DNA of 64,000 nt from Acanthochlamys bracteata (taxonomy: Eukaryota > Streptophyta > Magnoliopsida > Pandanales > Velloziaceae), in the NCBI GenBank assembly GCA_019914995.1, contig CM034127.1, forward strand, positions 12,028,001 to 12,092,000, in the 5' to 3' direction. The notes below the pieces were generated by a model. It was not told the origin of the DNA. It ran no database searches and saw only the letters and a list, made by a program, of their open reading frames with translations. Below, in pieces: positions 37,227 through 50,262 of the stretch. The stretch's first letter is position 1. Every line of letters begins with the position of its first letter. The position numbers and the translations under genes were made by a program.

Positions 37227-40200
37227 CTATGTCAAGTTGCTTTGAACAGAGTCATGACCTATGTCGACAGTATCATCATCCTCTTCCTCCCCGTATTCCA
37301 TGAGCTTTAGCAGAGTTTCTGACATAATTATAAGTATGATATATCAGTATACAGACAAAATGAAGATGCCATGTCCGAAGACAAGAACAACCATCATAAC
37401 TCTTACCTGTGACTGGCTTGGGATTTGATTTCTTTATTGCAGACTTCTCACTGGTAGATTTGGAGGTTAATTGAGATGGTGGTGGTGGAGAATGCATTTT
37501 CTTAGTGGCAGGCCCATTCTCTGGTACAGGGGTTGATTCAGGTGGCAAGAACTTCGGTGGGGGAGGAGGAATACTCTTTGTGGCAGAATACCTGCTGCCA
37601 TCTTTAGAATCTCTGGAAGGCATTTCTGATGATGAAAACTTTGGTGGTGGTGGAGGCATTATTCTAGAAGCAGGGAACTCATGATCGTCCCCTTTAGGAA
37701 TCTGTTCTTGTGAAAACTTGGGTGGCGGCGGAGGCATGCTTCCTGGAGGTGGTGGCATCCCATCAGAACATGGTGGGATAAACTTCCTTGGAGGAGGCAT
37801 GCTCGAAACATTTCTCACATTTGAATCATCAAAACCTGGCAGACGAACTTCTAATCCCAGTTGCGAGTTCTGAAAGAAAGAGAAAATCAAACACCACAAG
37901 CTCATCTGGACATCCGATAATCAGTAGAAACAACTTAAATAATGAAAGCACCCATAAAAGGGACGTCAATGATCACCAAGAGGCAAGGGGGCTACATGGA
38001 TTATATGATTTGAGAATGTAACGGCATGGAAAACATAAGAACTATGGCTAAAGATTATATTTCAAACATCCAAAACGTAGCACGGGTTCCGCAAGAGAAA
38101 TGGTCACCATATATCAGGAGTTTGTTGTGAAATCAGAAGCAAGAGATGACTGCAAAAGGCTAAACTGGAGTTAGAAAAATAACTTGATTGTTGAAGCAGA
38201 AGGAGATGAAAGCCAAAGCAAAACTAGAAGTTGCATGGTCATTCGAATACCAATAACCAATGAGATCTGAGAAACTAGTCATAGTTATCTTCAGAATAAA
38301 GGAGCAATCAGCCGACAATTATCACAACATTGTGATTCAAACTCGACCACATTGTCAAGACAGATGAAGAACCACCTGACATTCATTACCAGCCTGTAAG
38401 CTTCATAGGGAGTCAGAGAAATTACCTGGAACATTCAGTAAAAGTCAGTGGAATCATCCAAATTGGCAATTGAAACAAAAGCATTTACCACACCCTCTGT
38501 CTTAGAAAGACCAAAGAGAAAATCAACCTTATTTAACCAAAACCTGCTATCATAAGATGAAAATCCAGAAATGCTCCCCAAACAAATATTTGATATACCA
38601 GAAGAAAAAAATGGAGTTTTGAAAGCTTTAGAGGACTGTTCACCTCAACTCAATAAATAAGGCAAACTTTAATTGCAAGAAGATGCTGAAGACATGATGA
38701 ATAAAAAACTTATTTGCATCCAATAGTATATTCATAATACGATGTGAGTCTATAAGGGAATACTATGAATCTAATATTCTGAAAATTTTTCTTTAAACTG
38801 TGATTTAGGCAGCCCATATTAGTATGGAACGCTAAAAACAATTACGAAAATGATTAAAATTGCCTCCAACAAAAACCTGCCAGCATTGCTCAGAAAGGAA
38901 ATCATACGTGCATATACATTCTACCTGGTGGAGTGCTGTTGTTCCCTTAGAAGTAGCCAGTAACTCCTGAAACTTCCGCTTCAGTGGACGTTTTTCAGGG
39001 TCAACCTTTAAGCTTGAACTCATCTGAGGTGGTGTGCTTGTGGTTGATGCAGTGGCCTGCCTAAGAACCAGTGCAACTTGCTGCAATGGAGTGGCCTGGG
39101 GATATATCCCACTATATCCACTGTAGCTGGTTCCACCACTTATTGGGGGAAGAGTCTGACTAAACATATTAGCTTGAGAAGCTCCACTATTAAACATTCC
39201 AACTAACTGTGATGCCCCTAGAGATGAGGCAGCTATACCAATTGGAGCACAAGGTGGTGCTACCGATATGGATACAGCAGGATATGTCGAACAAGGAGCT
39301 GGATTAGTAGACCCAGCCATCAGCTGCTCTGGAGGAGGGACGGCATTATAAGCTTTGTTGGATGAGGACCTGTTACAGATCACATTCTCAAAGGATCAAC
39401 AACAAAGCTAGTTCACATTATAGGTATAACTGTGGTAATTATCAACTGTAACCAAAAACGTCTAAGAAGATAGTGATACGATAACAATGTATGAAAGTTA
39501 GATAATCACACAGCATGAATATTCTTCTGAAAACAAGCTTATAAGATCAACTGCCTGGTAATTCAGTAAGGAGAATTGCCTCTGTGAAATAATACTTATT
39601 TGTGAGAAAGGATGCACATGGTAAGTCAAGCCCTATAGTCGCATTATGGGAATATACTTAAATGATGCAAACTACGTGTATATGCAAACTTTGTAGGAGT
39701 ACCTTAGACGCAGCAAACAAATAAAAAGAATGGGCCAACATACACATCAAAGATGGCACTTCAACGAGATACAAACTCCTCGTTTATCAGCATACATTAG
39801 GAGAAATTTTCAAATGACCGTCACAGACAATGGTGAAGCAGGACACTCTACAAACCTCGAAATACTGCATTCTGCAGCAATTGTATCCAAAAGATTTTCT
39901 GCAAGAGCTTTAGCGACTTCAAGACTTTTTGGTGTAGCACTTGTTATATATAAATGAAGAGGCTGTAGCACTTCTGAAAAATTTAAAAGAAATTCTTAAT
40001 CACACTGAAGAACAGGGAATGCCACTTTACCACACTGTAGAGCAGGGAATGCCTTGACCATAATCATGCCATATCGCTAGAAGTCCGTACCTCCAGCAAG
40101 AGAACTTTCAGAACTTCCTGAGCCTCTTCCTCTAAGTACAACAGTAGCTCCTGTTTCATTCATAATGTGATTTATATACTGGTCCTGCACATTCAAATCC

Positions 40201-42968
40201 GAACCACCAGCAGCACGAAAACAATCTCTCCCCATGATATGGAGATGCCAGAGAAAGCTTCGAAATTAGATACCTTATAAGGGAAAAAAAAGCCAAAATC
40301 TAGAGCAGAATATCCTTTTTTTAATGCTGAGTTGAAAGAAAACTGGAAGAGTCATAAACAACTTCACTAGAATGTACAAGAGTCCTTATGCACAACATCC
40401 ATAAAGGTGAAACTACAAATGATTGCAGAAGTCATAGATGCTAGAATCAAATAAATGAGCGGTATTAAATGAAACATAACCAAAAAGAAACATATGCACA
40501 TACATTGGGCCCACGAATACGAGCTGCGATATTTGGAGATTGGTCTGGATGGAAACCCAGAAATAAACATGTGCTCAGTGGTTGTGGCGCCTGCGCCTGA
40601 TGATGGTGAAATAGAAGTTGCGTAAAGATGATCGATCTGATAGAATTTTAGAATTCAAATGAAAGCTGTTTCAAGTGAGAGGAAGCAATATACCAGTCCA
40701 TTGCTTGAAGTTAGCAGTGGAGTATGACCTTGTTTTAAAATTTCCTCAACCATCGATGCAGCTTGATCAACCACTTTAATACGTTCTGCAGTATCTTTCA
40801 ACTAAAATAAGCCATGAAATAATCCAAAGTAGAACCATCAGTTACCAACAGAGCAAGCTACAACAAACATGGACTACATCGATAAATAACTTTCAGTAGA
40901 AGCTAATATTCAAGACAAGCAAATACACATAAGACTAATGTTCAGTCAAAGGTAAACTTGTGGCGATAGGTCCTTACATGAGATCCAGCAGAGATATGAA
41001 GATAGAGCGGTTTCTCAGCTGTAGGAGGTCCATTTGGAGGCCGATACTTGCCTCTACAGGGGAATAAATCATGTCAAATGACATACATCACTTAAAGAAC
41101 TGCAAAACAGATTCATAACCAATGTCTCTCACAACTACACACCTGGTTATAACAATGGCACCTGTAAATCTCTGAATCTGTAAGGGACAAGTACAATCAT
41201 TATATAAACAACAAGCTGTATGTATAATAGGGAACATCGAAGATAGTATCTGAAAGCTTACTTCTTCCTGCGTCTGACGTTTTGTAAGTTTGTAACGGAT
41301 AGTAGGATCTGCATCATTAATCACAATCTCCCTTGCTATCAATTCATCTTGAATCTTGGGCTGAGTTTGATCCAAAGATGAAAGTCTTGTCAATAAAGAT
41401 GGGCATCTCATGACGAAAGAAGGTGTAACATCATTATAATCAAGAGCACCTCAATATAAGTTAATATACAGAAGAATTTCAAACTATTGCAGTAAGCTTA
41501 CAATATAAAACAGGGTTTTCAGCAATGAGCAGAAGTCTCTCTGCTAGTGTTCTCTCATAACACTAAAACACTGCCTATTATTAGAAACATTCTATGACAT
41601 TGTACTGACTTTTGGTTCAACAAAGAGGAATCAAGAAAGCATGTCCAACAAGTACTCAGTTGATAGCTATAGGGCTTCCTGCCTAGGCTAAGGGTAAACA
41701 AAAGCCATATTCTGGCATGCTTTAGCAGTGCAACCCATATTGTTTATGCATTCTCTAGTACCTTCTACAAAATGGTCAGACGCATTAGCACAAACAGAAG
41801 CAAACAAAAACAGCTGGTAGATCATCAATAATAGCTGTAACGCTTCTTGACTATGTCATTCATGGCATAAGTAGTTCAGTCAAAAGAACCTACCAGGTTC
41901 AACTTCTGCACTATGGTAGCTGCATTTTGTAGAAGAGACTGAGATTGAGTTGCCAGGCTCGCTGAACTTTGATAAGCTGGAAGAGAACCAGAAAGTGGAA
42001 GAGCACCGGGAAGATGAGCAGATGGGATACTAGGATTTGCTGGAAGAGAAGTCATCCAAGGAATTGTTCCTGCAGCCAAAGGAAGAGTTCCAGATACAGC
42101 CAAGCCAGCAGATACCAGTGACTCAGCAGGCTGATCCCACTTTCGCTTTCTCCTATCCAAACACGCATATTGTTAGAAGTGGATTTCAACAGAAGTGATG
42201 GTAACTGAAATTCTGGAAACATAAGGCAGACAATATAAAAGGTAATTCTATCATAAAAATCAATTGAACACCCTTTTATACGAACATTAGGTAGAAGAGA
42301 ACCAGTACAATACATTACGTGCATCTTCCGAGAAAGTAACATGCAGGAAACTCTCAAATTTTGACTATGCTCTATCATAAACTACAATTTCTTTTGCACT
42401 GTCTCCTACTATCAACCAAGAAATCAAACCAAATCAACAATAAAAAATTCATTCAATCAAATCTAGCATTATCTAAAACCAACTCTTTTTCCTATTTCTA
42501 AAGCAAAACAATAACCAGAAAACTCCTTGCGACATATTCAAAGCACGGTACCAAAAAGTGAAAATCTTTCAGCACAGAATTTCTTGCGAAGGACGTGCAT
42601 TACATCCCATACAACTTCAACTGATTGCAGAGACGCCGTAATTGCCAGAAAACTAGAGAAACTACTAACTAGCTTGGCCTTAACGATTTCACCTTAAAAT
42701 TACGAAAGTAAAAGCCTCAACCTGACATTAACATTAATCTAAAACCAGCAACCATATTCATGTTCAATCAACAAATCGAGCTACAATCTCGAAACCAATA
42801 CCACCTATACAGAGTCGATGAAACATTAACGCATTAAATGCGTTTGATTTAAATAAAAAAGTTCGGAGTTTTTCTTCAAATTAAGAATTAAAAAACCTCG
42901 TCGTACCTCTGCCTCGCAGCCGCGGCAACAGATACATCGGAGGATTTCGTAGTTCCGTCTTCAGTCAT
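37227..42968 (-). CDS. RIK: RIK, KH-domain protein interacting with AS1/RS2
   Basis: Putative RNA-binding partner of the ASYMMETRIC LEAVES1/ROUGH SHEATH2 chromatin-silencing complex (nucleus). Twelve exons (in gene order): 42968-42907, 42152-41894, 41360-41262, 41177-41143, 41053-40978, 40801-40694, 40596-40504, 40184-40091, 39973-39856, 39369-38925, 37869-37407, 37318-37227. All borders are GT-AG, and the exons sum to 1944 bases, 647 residues, without a stop. Seen: RRKRKWDQPAE near the N-terminus; PKIQDELIAREIVINDAD; TGAIVITRGKYRPPNGPP; KH region about 220-315 with NIAARIRGPNDQYINHIMNE and GATVVLRGRGSGS; GGTSYSGYSGIYPQATPLQQVA; RPLKRKFQELL; Pro-rich runs (MPPPPPKF, four copies, about 475-580); and a tail LLKLMEYGEEEDDD. 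The same order as in known RIK proteins. Only the first ATG fits the conserved N-terminus. Confidence 0.93.
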
Positions 42969-43269
42969 TCTCTTTTTAACTTGTTCTTCAGAAATCGCGA
43001 CTAAAATGTTCCGGCGAAGCAAGTTATCTCCGGCGACTGTGAACGCTGTTTCTGGATTTTACTTTTTGTCTAGACGAAACGAGAAGGAACGAAGAAAGGC
43101 GAACGCTGTCTTGGTTTGGGTTGGGTTGGTAACAAGATAGGGCCACTTTAGATATGATAAGGATTTCTGTTTCTGGGCTTTCCTATTTCGTGTTATAGCC
43201 CAATATTCCAGTATGAACTGAATGTGGGCCTTTGTGGGTTTTGGGTGAAGTTCCTCTGCAGAGATGGTA
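42969..43269 (-). promoter_or_regulatory. RIK 5' leader and promoter
   Basis: Upstream of the RIK start the sequence holds several TGGGCY (site II) motifs: TGGGCT near 43,175, GCCCAA near 43,198 and TGGGCC near 43,226. Such motifs are typical of housekeeping plant promoters bound by class I TCPs. No obvious TATA box. Confidence 0.4.
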
Positions 43270-43522
43270 GCGCGTTTAGTTTAACTTTTCAAAAATTGTT
43301 TTTTAATTTTTTATTTTTTAATATTTATTTTATAAGTATATAAAAAACTTTTTTAAAAATTTATAAAGTGTAGAAAAATTTTACGGAGTGAGATTTTTTT
43401 ATTGCATATTTTTATTATTTTTTTGAAAGTAGAAAAAATAGAGCTTATTTTTTTTAAAAAATAAAAATATTTTTTATTTCAGAAAAGTTCTATTTCATAA
43501 CTATTTCTAAACGCCTCCGGTG
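43270..43522. mobile_element. MITE-like AT-rich element, family A
   Basis: Left 'gcgcgtttagtttaacttttc', right 'ttctatttcataactatttctaaacgcc'; the reversed right end GGCGTTTAGAAATAGTTATG matches the left end. Interior A/T rich. Confidence 0.5.
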
Positions 43523-43574
43523 GTATCTCTTCACTATCATGTGTACAGTTTTACCAAATACAACTTTGATTATA

Positions 43575-43830
43575 GGTTTGTTTCAAAGTTCGTAAGTCTA
43601 CTTTTTTCCGTCAGATTTGAAATTTCGAATAGTTCATATATTTTATTTGCATAAAAAATTCAAAAATTTACTTCCACATGCAGAACTTCAGTTCTAACTT
43701 TTTTATTTACACACCTTTCAATGCAATTCTATTTTTTAATTTTCAACTCATTTTAAAAATACAAAAATTAAACTCTACTTCTAATTTATTTTTTAAAAGA
43801 TTTTACTTCTTATTTTTACTTTCTAAACAC
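43575..43830. mobile_element. MITE-like element, family B, containing the duplication breakpoint
   Basis: Left 'gtttgtttcaaagttcgtaagtctacttttttc', right 'tttactttctaaacacag' (reverse CTGTGTTTAGAAAGTAAA). The left end of the 5.63-kb tandem duplication (43771) falls inside it, so the second copy carries only its right end (49404-49462). Confidence 0.35.
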
Positions 43831-44631
43831 AGCTACGGATATTTGAAATACGCTCTAGTTGCTTACCTTTAGCCTAATTCTTTGTTTTTCAACCTGTTCA
43901 AGACGAGATATCTGAATTAGATAGCATTAGCTTCACCGCTGAGTTTAAGACGTGCATCAATTTCACTTTCAGCAAAATGAGTTTTAAAAGAATAAGTTCT
44001 TAATAAAATAAATCTTCAAAAAATGAAATTGAAAAGTTAGTAGAATTTTTAATTTGATTTTATTTAAAAATAGATTAATATAATTTTTAATATTTAATTA
44101 TATTTAAAATAAATTTGAATGTACTTTGCTTTTTAATAAAAAAATTCAGGCAAATGACAGACGCCTTAGCTAAATCAAATTTCCCAACCCCTAAGTTTTC
44201 TGCAAAAGAACGTCATATACTAGATGATGAAAATATCTAACATCCGAACTCCGAAGTAGCAGAGCACAAATATCCTTTTGAGTTTCGAAACATGATTGAT
44301 ATTACAGGCGATAGCCGGTGACGATTTTATATCCAAAACAATCAATAATATGTTATCCAATTGAAGGAACTTGCGTTCGAGAAACTTCTAATTAATAAGA
44401 AACGGCAATTTTATTAACTTGTAACTTCACAAGATTACAAAGAATTACATAACTGGATAGCAATCAACTAAAAAAACAAAAGCACAATACGCTTCTGAGA
44501 ATTCATACACGCACAGAACAATTGTCGTGCTGGATTTACGACAACACGACCTTAACATGAGGCCTAACCGGGTTATCCGACAGCCTATGCAATGGATATA
44601 TTACCTTATAAAAGATGATACTTTTCAACTA

Positions 44632-47397
44632 TCACAAAGAACTGTACAGTTCTTCGAAATTGAATACTAGCCAGTCAGCTTTATCTGCAACTGCTGCCCG
44701 CAGCTGAACACCAGCATAGCAAATGAATAAGTCAGCTCCACCTGGTCTCTTAGCCTTTGAATGTAATACAAACATAACGAGGGTAAGCAAACATACAGCT
44801 GAAGTACTCCCAAAAATACAGTAGTCAGACGATGCAAGGTCTACAATTGTCACCCTCCATTCACACTTAAGACTACTTTTTAACAGCTAATACAAGAACT
44901 GGAAGAAATTGCAAGTGACTACACAAAAAACCCAATATACAAAAAAGCTAGTTTATTTCCTTTCTACAGAAACTACTCAGAGATCCAGTTTTAGACAAAT
45001 GATTCCAAATATTAACAGTTAAGTGGAAGTCGGCCAGTGAAAAAAACTTCTGCATACAACTTTTAAGATATTGATAATCCGATGGGTCAATTCGTCAAAT
45101 AAACATACTAAAAAAGGAATTGCAGGTTCTACCTAAAATCTAGTAATAAGCAGCAGCAGTTAACAGCATATGTGCTACCACATTCACAAAATAAACGATA
45201 CTGTAGTCAGAACTACCAAGCATCATAACATTTTAGGATATAATAATCAATACAACTATCATATTTACTTACCTTGCATTTAACTATTCACACTATAACC
45301 TTTACTATCTAATTTACTTGATAAGAATAAACAAAGAATCACTGGAAACACAACAAGGGGTTCTGTTCTATATGGGTATACATATCCACTTTGTAGATAT
45401 GGACTGCTAACCTCAAGATCTGTTGCCCCATCACCAATCATGACCAATACCTTGTAGCCATGGACCTGCAAACACAGACCTTTAGTATCAAGAAAATTTA
45501 GAAATTATGCAGTCTGCTTATTTTAAGAGACGGCTAGACCTTTCTTATGTTGTCCACAGCTGTAGCTTTTCCACCACTTCTTGAAGTAGGTTCTTGCGTG
45601 TCAAATCCAATGAATTCTCCTGAACTCCCAAATAACAATTGATTTGCAAAAATGTTCTTTAAAGGAATACCAAGCTGCAAGGCTACAGGCTACAAAAAAG
45701 CTGCTTCAGTTATGAACAGTTCTTATAGATACAAAAGAAAGTGATATGGAACAGGCGTATACCAAACACAGTTAAATCTATTTAGATCAGGATAATAAAA
45801 CCATGCGGTCTGATAAATATGGGCGTAGTTTTTAATACATGTTAAGCAAGAGTTGGAGAGATCTAATAATGACAGTTGATATCATGGACAAAATGTTTTG
45901 AAATAGAATTCAGCAAGGCAGGAATATCAAGGACAGCTAGTATAGATATGCAGACTAAGATGTATCTCCAAATTCTCAAATAGGAACCACTAACCCAAAA
46001 CCAATCTAATAGTTTGACTTGTAATCTTCAATTCCTTATTAGTATATCGGAATACATAGGTCTTATTAGTATATCCTAAGTTTCTAACTCTTCGGAAGAA
46101 ATGGGCCTACCATATTCAGCCAAAAAGAAATGCCTTTTAGAAGAAATCTACTCTAGATTTTTTTAAGATCAATAAAGGTAACTACAATATGTTTGCTATT
46201 TGATTGAAAGGACAAATCAAGCCACTATCTGCATAGCTAAGTAAAGAACTCAATGCTAACATATAATTTAAGTAAAGAACATACATTGATCATTTGACGG
46301 AAGCCACCAGATATCAGGTAGACATCAATGTTTTTGGCCTTCAGCTTCTCGATGAGCTTGGCAATCCCTGGAGAAATTCTACATATCACAAATTACAAGC
46401 AAGATTAAGACCTAAATGAATCAGCTCGTATAAAAAGTTATAATACTATGGAACTAATTATCTTCTGTAGCATCTGGATAACCTCCAAAACCAACCAAAT
46501 TGAGATTAAACCCATTATATACACACTGCTTTTATCCAGTAAATATGAGTGCTTGCTTAATTTTGGGTAGAAAGAAACAAAGAACAGAACTTTTAATTTA
46601 GATCGTCCTCTGATATACATTCTTATCAAAAAAGAAGAATAATGAAAGAGAAAATTAAGTGACCTATTGCCCTTGATGCAAAAGTTATACAACACACGGC
46701 TCAAAAGTTATTTCAAGATTATGAAAAGCAAATAAGTCTCAAGTACCTTGGAGGCCTCTTTTCCAAGAACTCTTGAACTTGTTTTAGGGAAGGATTAAAT
46801 AGAGAGAGCCTAGCAGCTAAAGCATCCTCGAAAGGAATTGCCCCGTTCATCGCCCTGCCAAGTATAAACAGTGAAAAGCATACGAAAAACACACAAACCC
46901 AGCAAGGAGAAGCATACAGACAGCTGCTATTCAGCAAACCTTGCTGTCCATTCAGCAACAGCTTTCCCAGCTCCACAGAAGTCGGCAAGTTCATCAATTC
47001 CCTCATCCAAACACACAGTACTATCAACATCAAAGCAGACTGCATCCACAGAATGCCAGATTTGCAGAACCTCTGCAAAGAGGAAACTAAAGAGCGATTA
47101 AGAATAAAAATATCCATACTAGCATGCAAGATATTGTCTTATCAAAACCAATTCCAATAATTGACCTTCAGTTGGTTTGGTGTTGGAATAATTGGTAATA
47201 GGAGCAGTGATTGGGAGTTGTGACGCAGCTACCACTAAGCTTGGAGGCCTGTATGATTTCATAGAACTAAAAGTGTATCCAGACAATTTAGCTGGCAAGC
47301 CTGGCATACACACTGTCACTACTGGAGGAATAAGAGATTGTTGTTGAGTAAAATGCAGTGAAATTGGGTTGACCATTGAACTAGAGAGTGCAGCCAT
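44632..47397 (-). CDS. PSP: Phosphoserine phosphatase, chloroplast, left copy
   Basis: Dephosphorylates 3-phosphoserine, the last step of the plastid phosphorylated serine pathway. Exons (gene order): 47397-47166, 47072-46940, 46854-46747, 46378-46285, 45689-45540, 45465-45412, 44754-44632; 894 bases, 297 residues, no stop. Seen: Ser-rich plastid transit peptide about 1-70; HAD motif I DVDST (Asp 92 nucleophile, Asp 94); ISGGFRQMI with Ser 181 (motif II); Lys in GGKATAVDNIRK (motif III region); IGDGATDLE with Asp 251 and 255 (motif IV). The predicted protein is identical to the right copy. A leader intron with acceptor 'ttgcag/gtaatc' precedes the ATG. Unlike the right copy, the DNA beyond about 49,404 is the 3' flank of the neighbouring copy, so the native promoter is gone. 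Confidence 0.93.
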
Positions 47398-47990
47398 GAA
47401 AGATTACCTGCAATGAAATAAAACGTTGGACTATAAAATGGATCAAGAGCTAATCGTTAAAGTAAGTTCACAACAGCGCATAAAATATATCAAGAAGCTC
47501 ATAAGTCAAGAGGTAACGCTTCTCATAATCCAACAGAGCAACCAGTCCAATTGGACATAAACAATTTTGTTAAAAATTTGACATACATTTCCAACACAAA
47601 CAACCAGAACTTCAATTCAGACGAAATCACAAAGACATGCTATTCAACAAAAGTATTACTTCAACCTAGAATTTATTTGTTAGTAGAATTCTTCTTGAAT
47701 CTTCCTTGAATATACTTTGTGTTGATAATTAATCTGAAATGCTCCTTTAGTTCACCTAATGCAAATCTCAGATTTGATCTATGAATAAGCTACAAGAAGC
47801 AGCAAAATCAAACTAGTATTATTATCATAACAGGCTTACCAAATCGTAAAACAATCACTAACAAAACTACAGAATGAACGATAAATAATTACTCGAAGGA
47901 AAACAAGAACGAAAAGCAACTTAGATCTATTGAAGTATGAAAGCATACCTGCCTTTCAGAAGTTCATAACACGAACTGTCGATAGATCGC

Positions 47991-48012
47991 GAGAGAGAGA
48001 GAGAGAGAGAGA
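47991..48012. repeat. (GA)n microsatellite in PSP leader intron, left copy
   Basis: Eleven GA units; the matching tract in the right copy is at 53,616-53,637 with a changed left flank (gcgag versus gag). It lies beside a possible extra leader exon ending CTGAAAGGCAG/GTATGC. Confidence 0.75.
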
Positions 48013-49398
48013 CTAGCTGGATTAAATTGAGGTTGTCATCATTGCCAGCAACTAAGATATTATCCAGACAAACATGTCATTAATGGCTACTATTTTAACA
48101 ACCAATGCAAAAGATGTTCAAGAATAGCATGTAACAAAACCAATTCATATTCTGATAATTACCTATGAAAAATCATCTTATATTATGAAGCATTAATCTC
48201 ATAATAAAGAACATTCTCACAACATCCAAAACCCAATGGAAATGCTTATCAAGATCAAGAGTTTCCAGTTTCAAGCCCTAAAGTTCACCAACTACGGGCT
48301 TGACATAAATCTGTGACACTTGTTTGCCTTCCTACACATGCAAGCCATAGGCAACCTTGCAGGTTCCTAAGGCAAACTATTTATGGTATGCATACAGACC
48401 TAGAAGGTTAGAATCTTAAGCCACTACCAGCCGGCAAGCCCATCACATAACCCGGTTGCATAAGCAACACAACATATTCTACGAGTGTGGTCACAATCTA
48501 ATCCAATGGCAACAAGTTGATGAGACCCCACTGCATAAGTTTTGGATATCTGGATCAAAACCAAATTAATCAAATAGTAACAAAAAGTTGAAGAAACTAG
48601 ATACAGTTGCTGTCTCCGTATCATATTATCTTAAGTAGAACCAGCCACCAAAGACATACACTCTTTAATCACTTTACTATGCCTACAATTCCATAAAATG
48701 CTATCTAATTCATTTTGTTTACTTGTAGGAGGAAAATACCTCACATGGATTTTTCAAATCACTGCAGCACGGTTTAATAACCTTTAGAAGTAGATCCTAA
48801 TGACATTGATGCTCCAAACCGGTTGACCAATATATTCCCTTGATCTCTTCAAGTTGATCTCCACTTTTAATATATCTCGTCATAGTTTTGAGATCCCAGA
48901 AACTTTTAATAATAAGTTATTTCATATAGTGTAACCAGATCACTATCAACTTTGAACTCTGATCCCTAGAAATTCAATTTGCAGATAACAACATTTTCAA
49001 ACGACATACGAACCGACATGATCCAGATCAGAGCCAAACAACAAATTCAAAAGAGCAAAACATCAAGCCTCTTTCAGATCCACCACAAACTACTTTCGAT
49101 AAAACCTTTTCAGTATTTTGTTAAGAAATCATCAGTAAATCCAGTAAAAATCGCCCCAAATCTCACTCAGAAGTGAAATCAATCAATCAACCAAATCTAT
49201 AAAAGTAAAAACTAGCAAAGATGTCACAAAACCTAGTCTAGAAAACCACGGTATCTAGAATCAGATCTTAAATTTCCAAAAAAAAAAAAAAAAGAGAAAG
49301 TCTTACCGCGAAATCGTAAGGGGAGAGAGAGAGAGCGGAGAGCGTGAGTTCAGCGAGTAAAAAGAAACGAAAGAGTGAATGAGTGAAAGCGAGTGGGG

Positions 49399-49406
49399 TA
49401 TTTAAC
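49399..49406 (-). promoter_or_regulatory. Truncated core promoter of left PSP copy
   Basis: In the right copy this position holds TATAAATA on the gene strand. Here the duplication junction changes it to GTTAAATA, and all sequence further upstream is replaced by the other copy's 3' flank. Confidence 0.65.
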
Positions 49407-50262
49407 TCTACTTCTAATTTATTTTAAAAAATTTTACTTTTATTTTTACTTTCTAAACACAGCTACGGATATTTGAAATACGCTCTAGTTGCTTACCTTT
49501 AGCCTAATTCTTTGTTTTTCAACCTGTTCAAGACGAGATATCTGAATTAGATAGCATTAGCTTCACCGCTGAGTTTAAGACGTGCATCAATTTCACTTTC
49601 AGCAAAATGAGTTTTAAAAGAATAAGTTCTTAATAAAATAAATCTTCAAAAAATGAAATTGAAAAGTTAGTAGAATTTTTAATTTGATTTTATTTAAAAA
49701 TAGATTAATATAATTTTTAATATTTAATTATATTTAAAATAAATTTGAATGTACTTTGCTTTTTAATAAAAAAATTCAGGCAAATGACAGACGCCTTAGC
49801 TAAATCAAATTTCCCAACCCCTAAGTTTTCTGCAAAAAGAACGTCATATACTAGATGATGAAAATATCTAACATCCGAACTCCGAAGTAGCAGAGCACAA
49901 ATATCCTTTTGAGTTTCGAAACATGATTGATATTACAGGCGATAGCCGGTGACGATTTTATATCCAAAACAATCAATAATATGTTATCCAATTGAAGGAA
50001 CTTGCGTTCGAGAAACTTCTAATTAATAAGAAACGGCAATTTTATTAACTTGTAACTTCACAAGATTACAAAGAATTACATAACTGGATAGCAATCAACT
50101 AAAAAAACAAAAGCACAATACGCTTCTGAGAATTCATACACGCACAGAACAATTGTCGTGCTGGATTTACGACAACACGACCTTAACATGAGGCCTAACC
50201 GGGTTATCCGACAGCCTATGCAATGGATATATTACCTTATAAAAGATGATACTTTTCAACTA

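Larger units (their letters stand above)
43771..49404. repeat. Tandem duplication, left copy (5.63 kb)
   Basis: This segment is repeated directly at 49405-55032 with only scattered small differences, e.g. one-base indels at about 44,200, 46,095 and 46,125, a 2-base indel near 47,480, and GA and poly-A tract lengths. Each copy contains one complete PSP coding region plus leader and introns. The junction reads 'ggggtattta' (right flank) joined to 'aactctactt' (left flank) at 49,404 with one base of microhomology. Confidence 0.95.
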
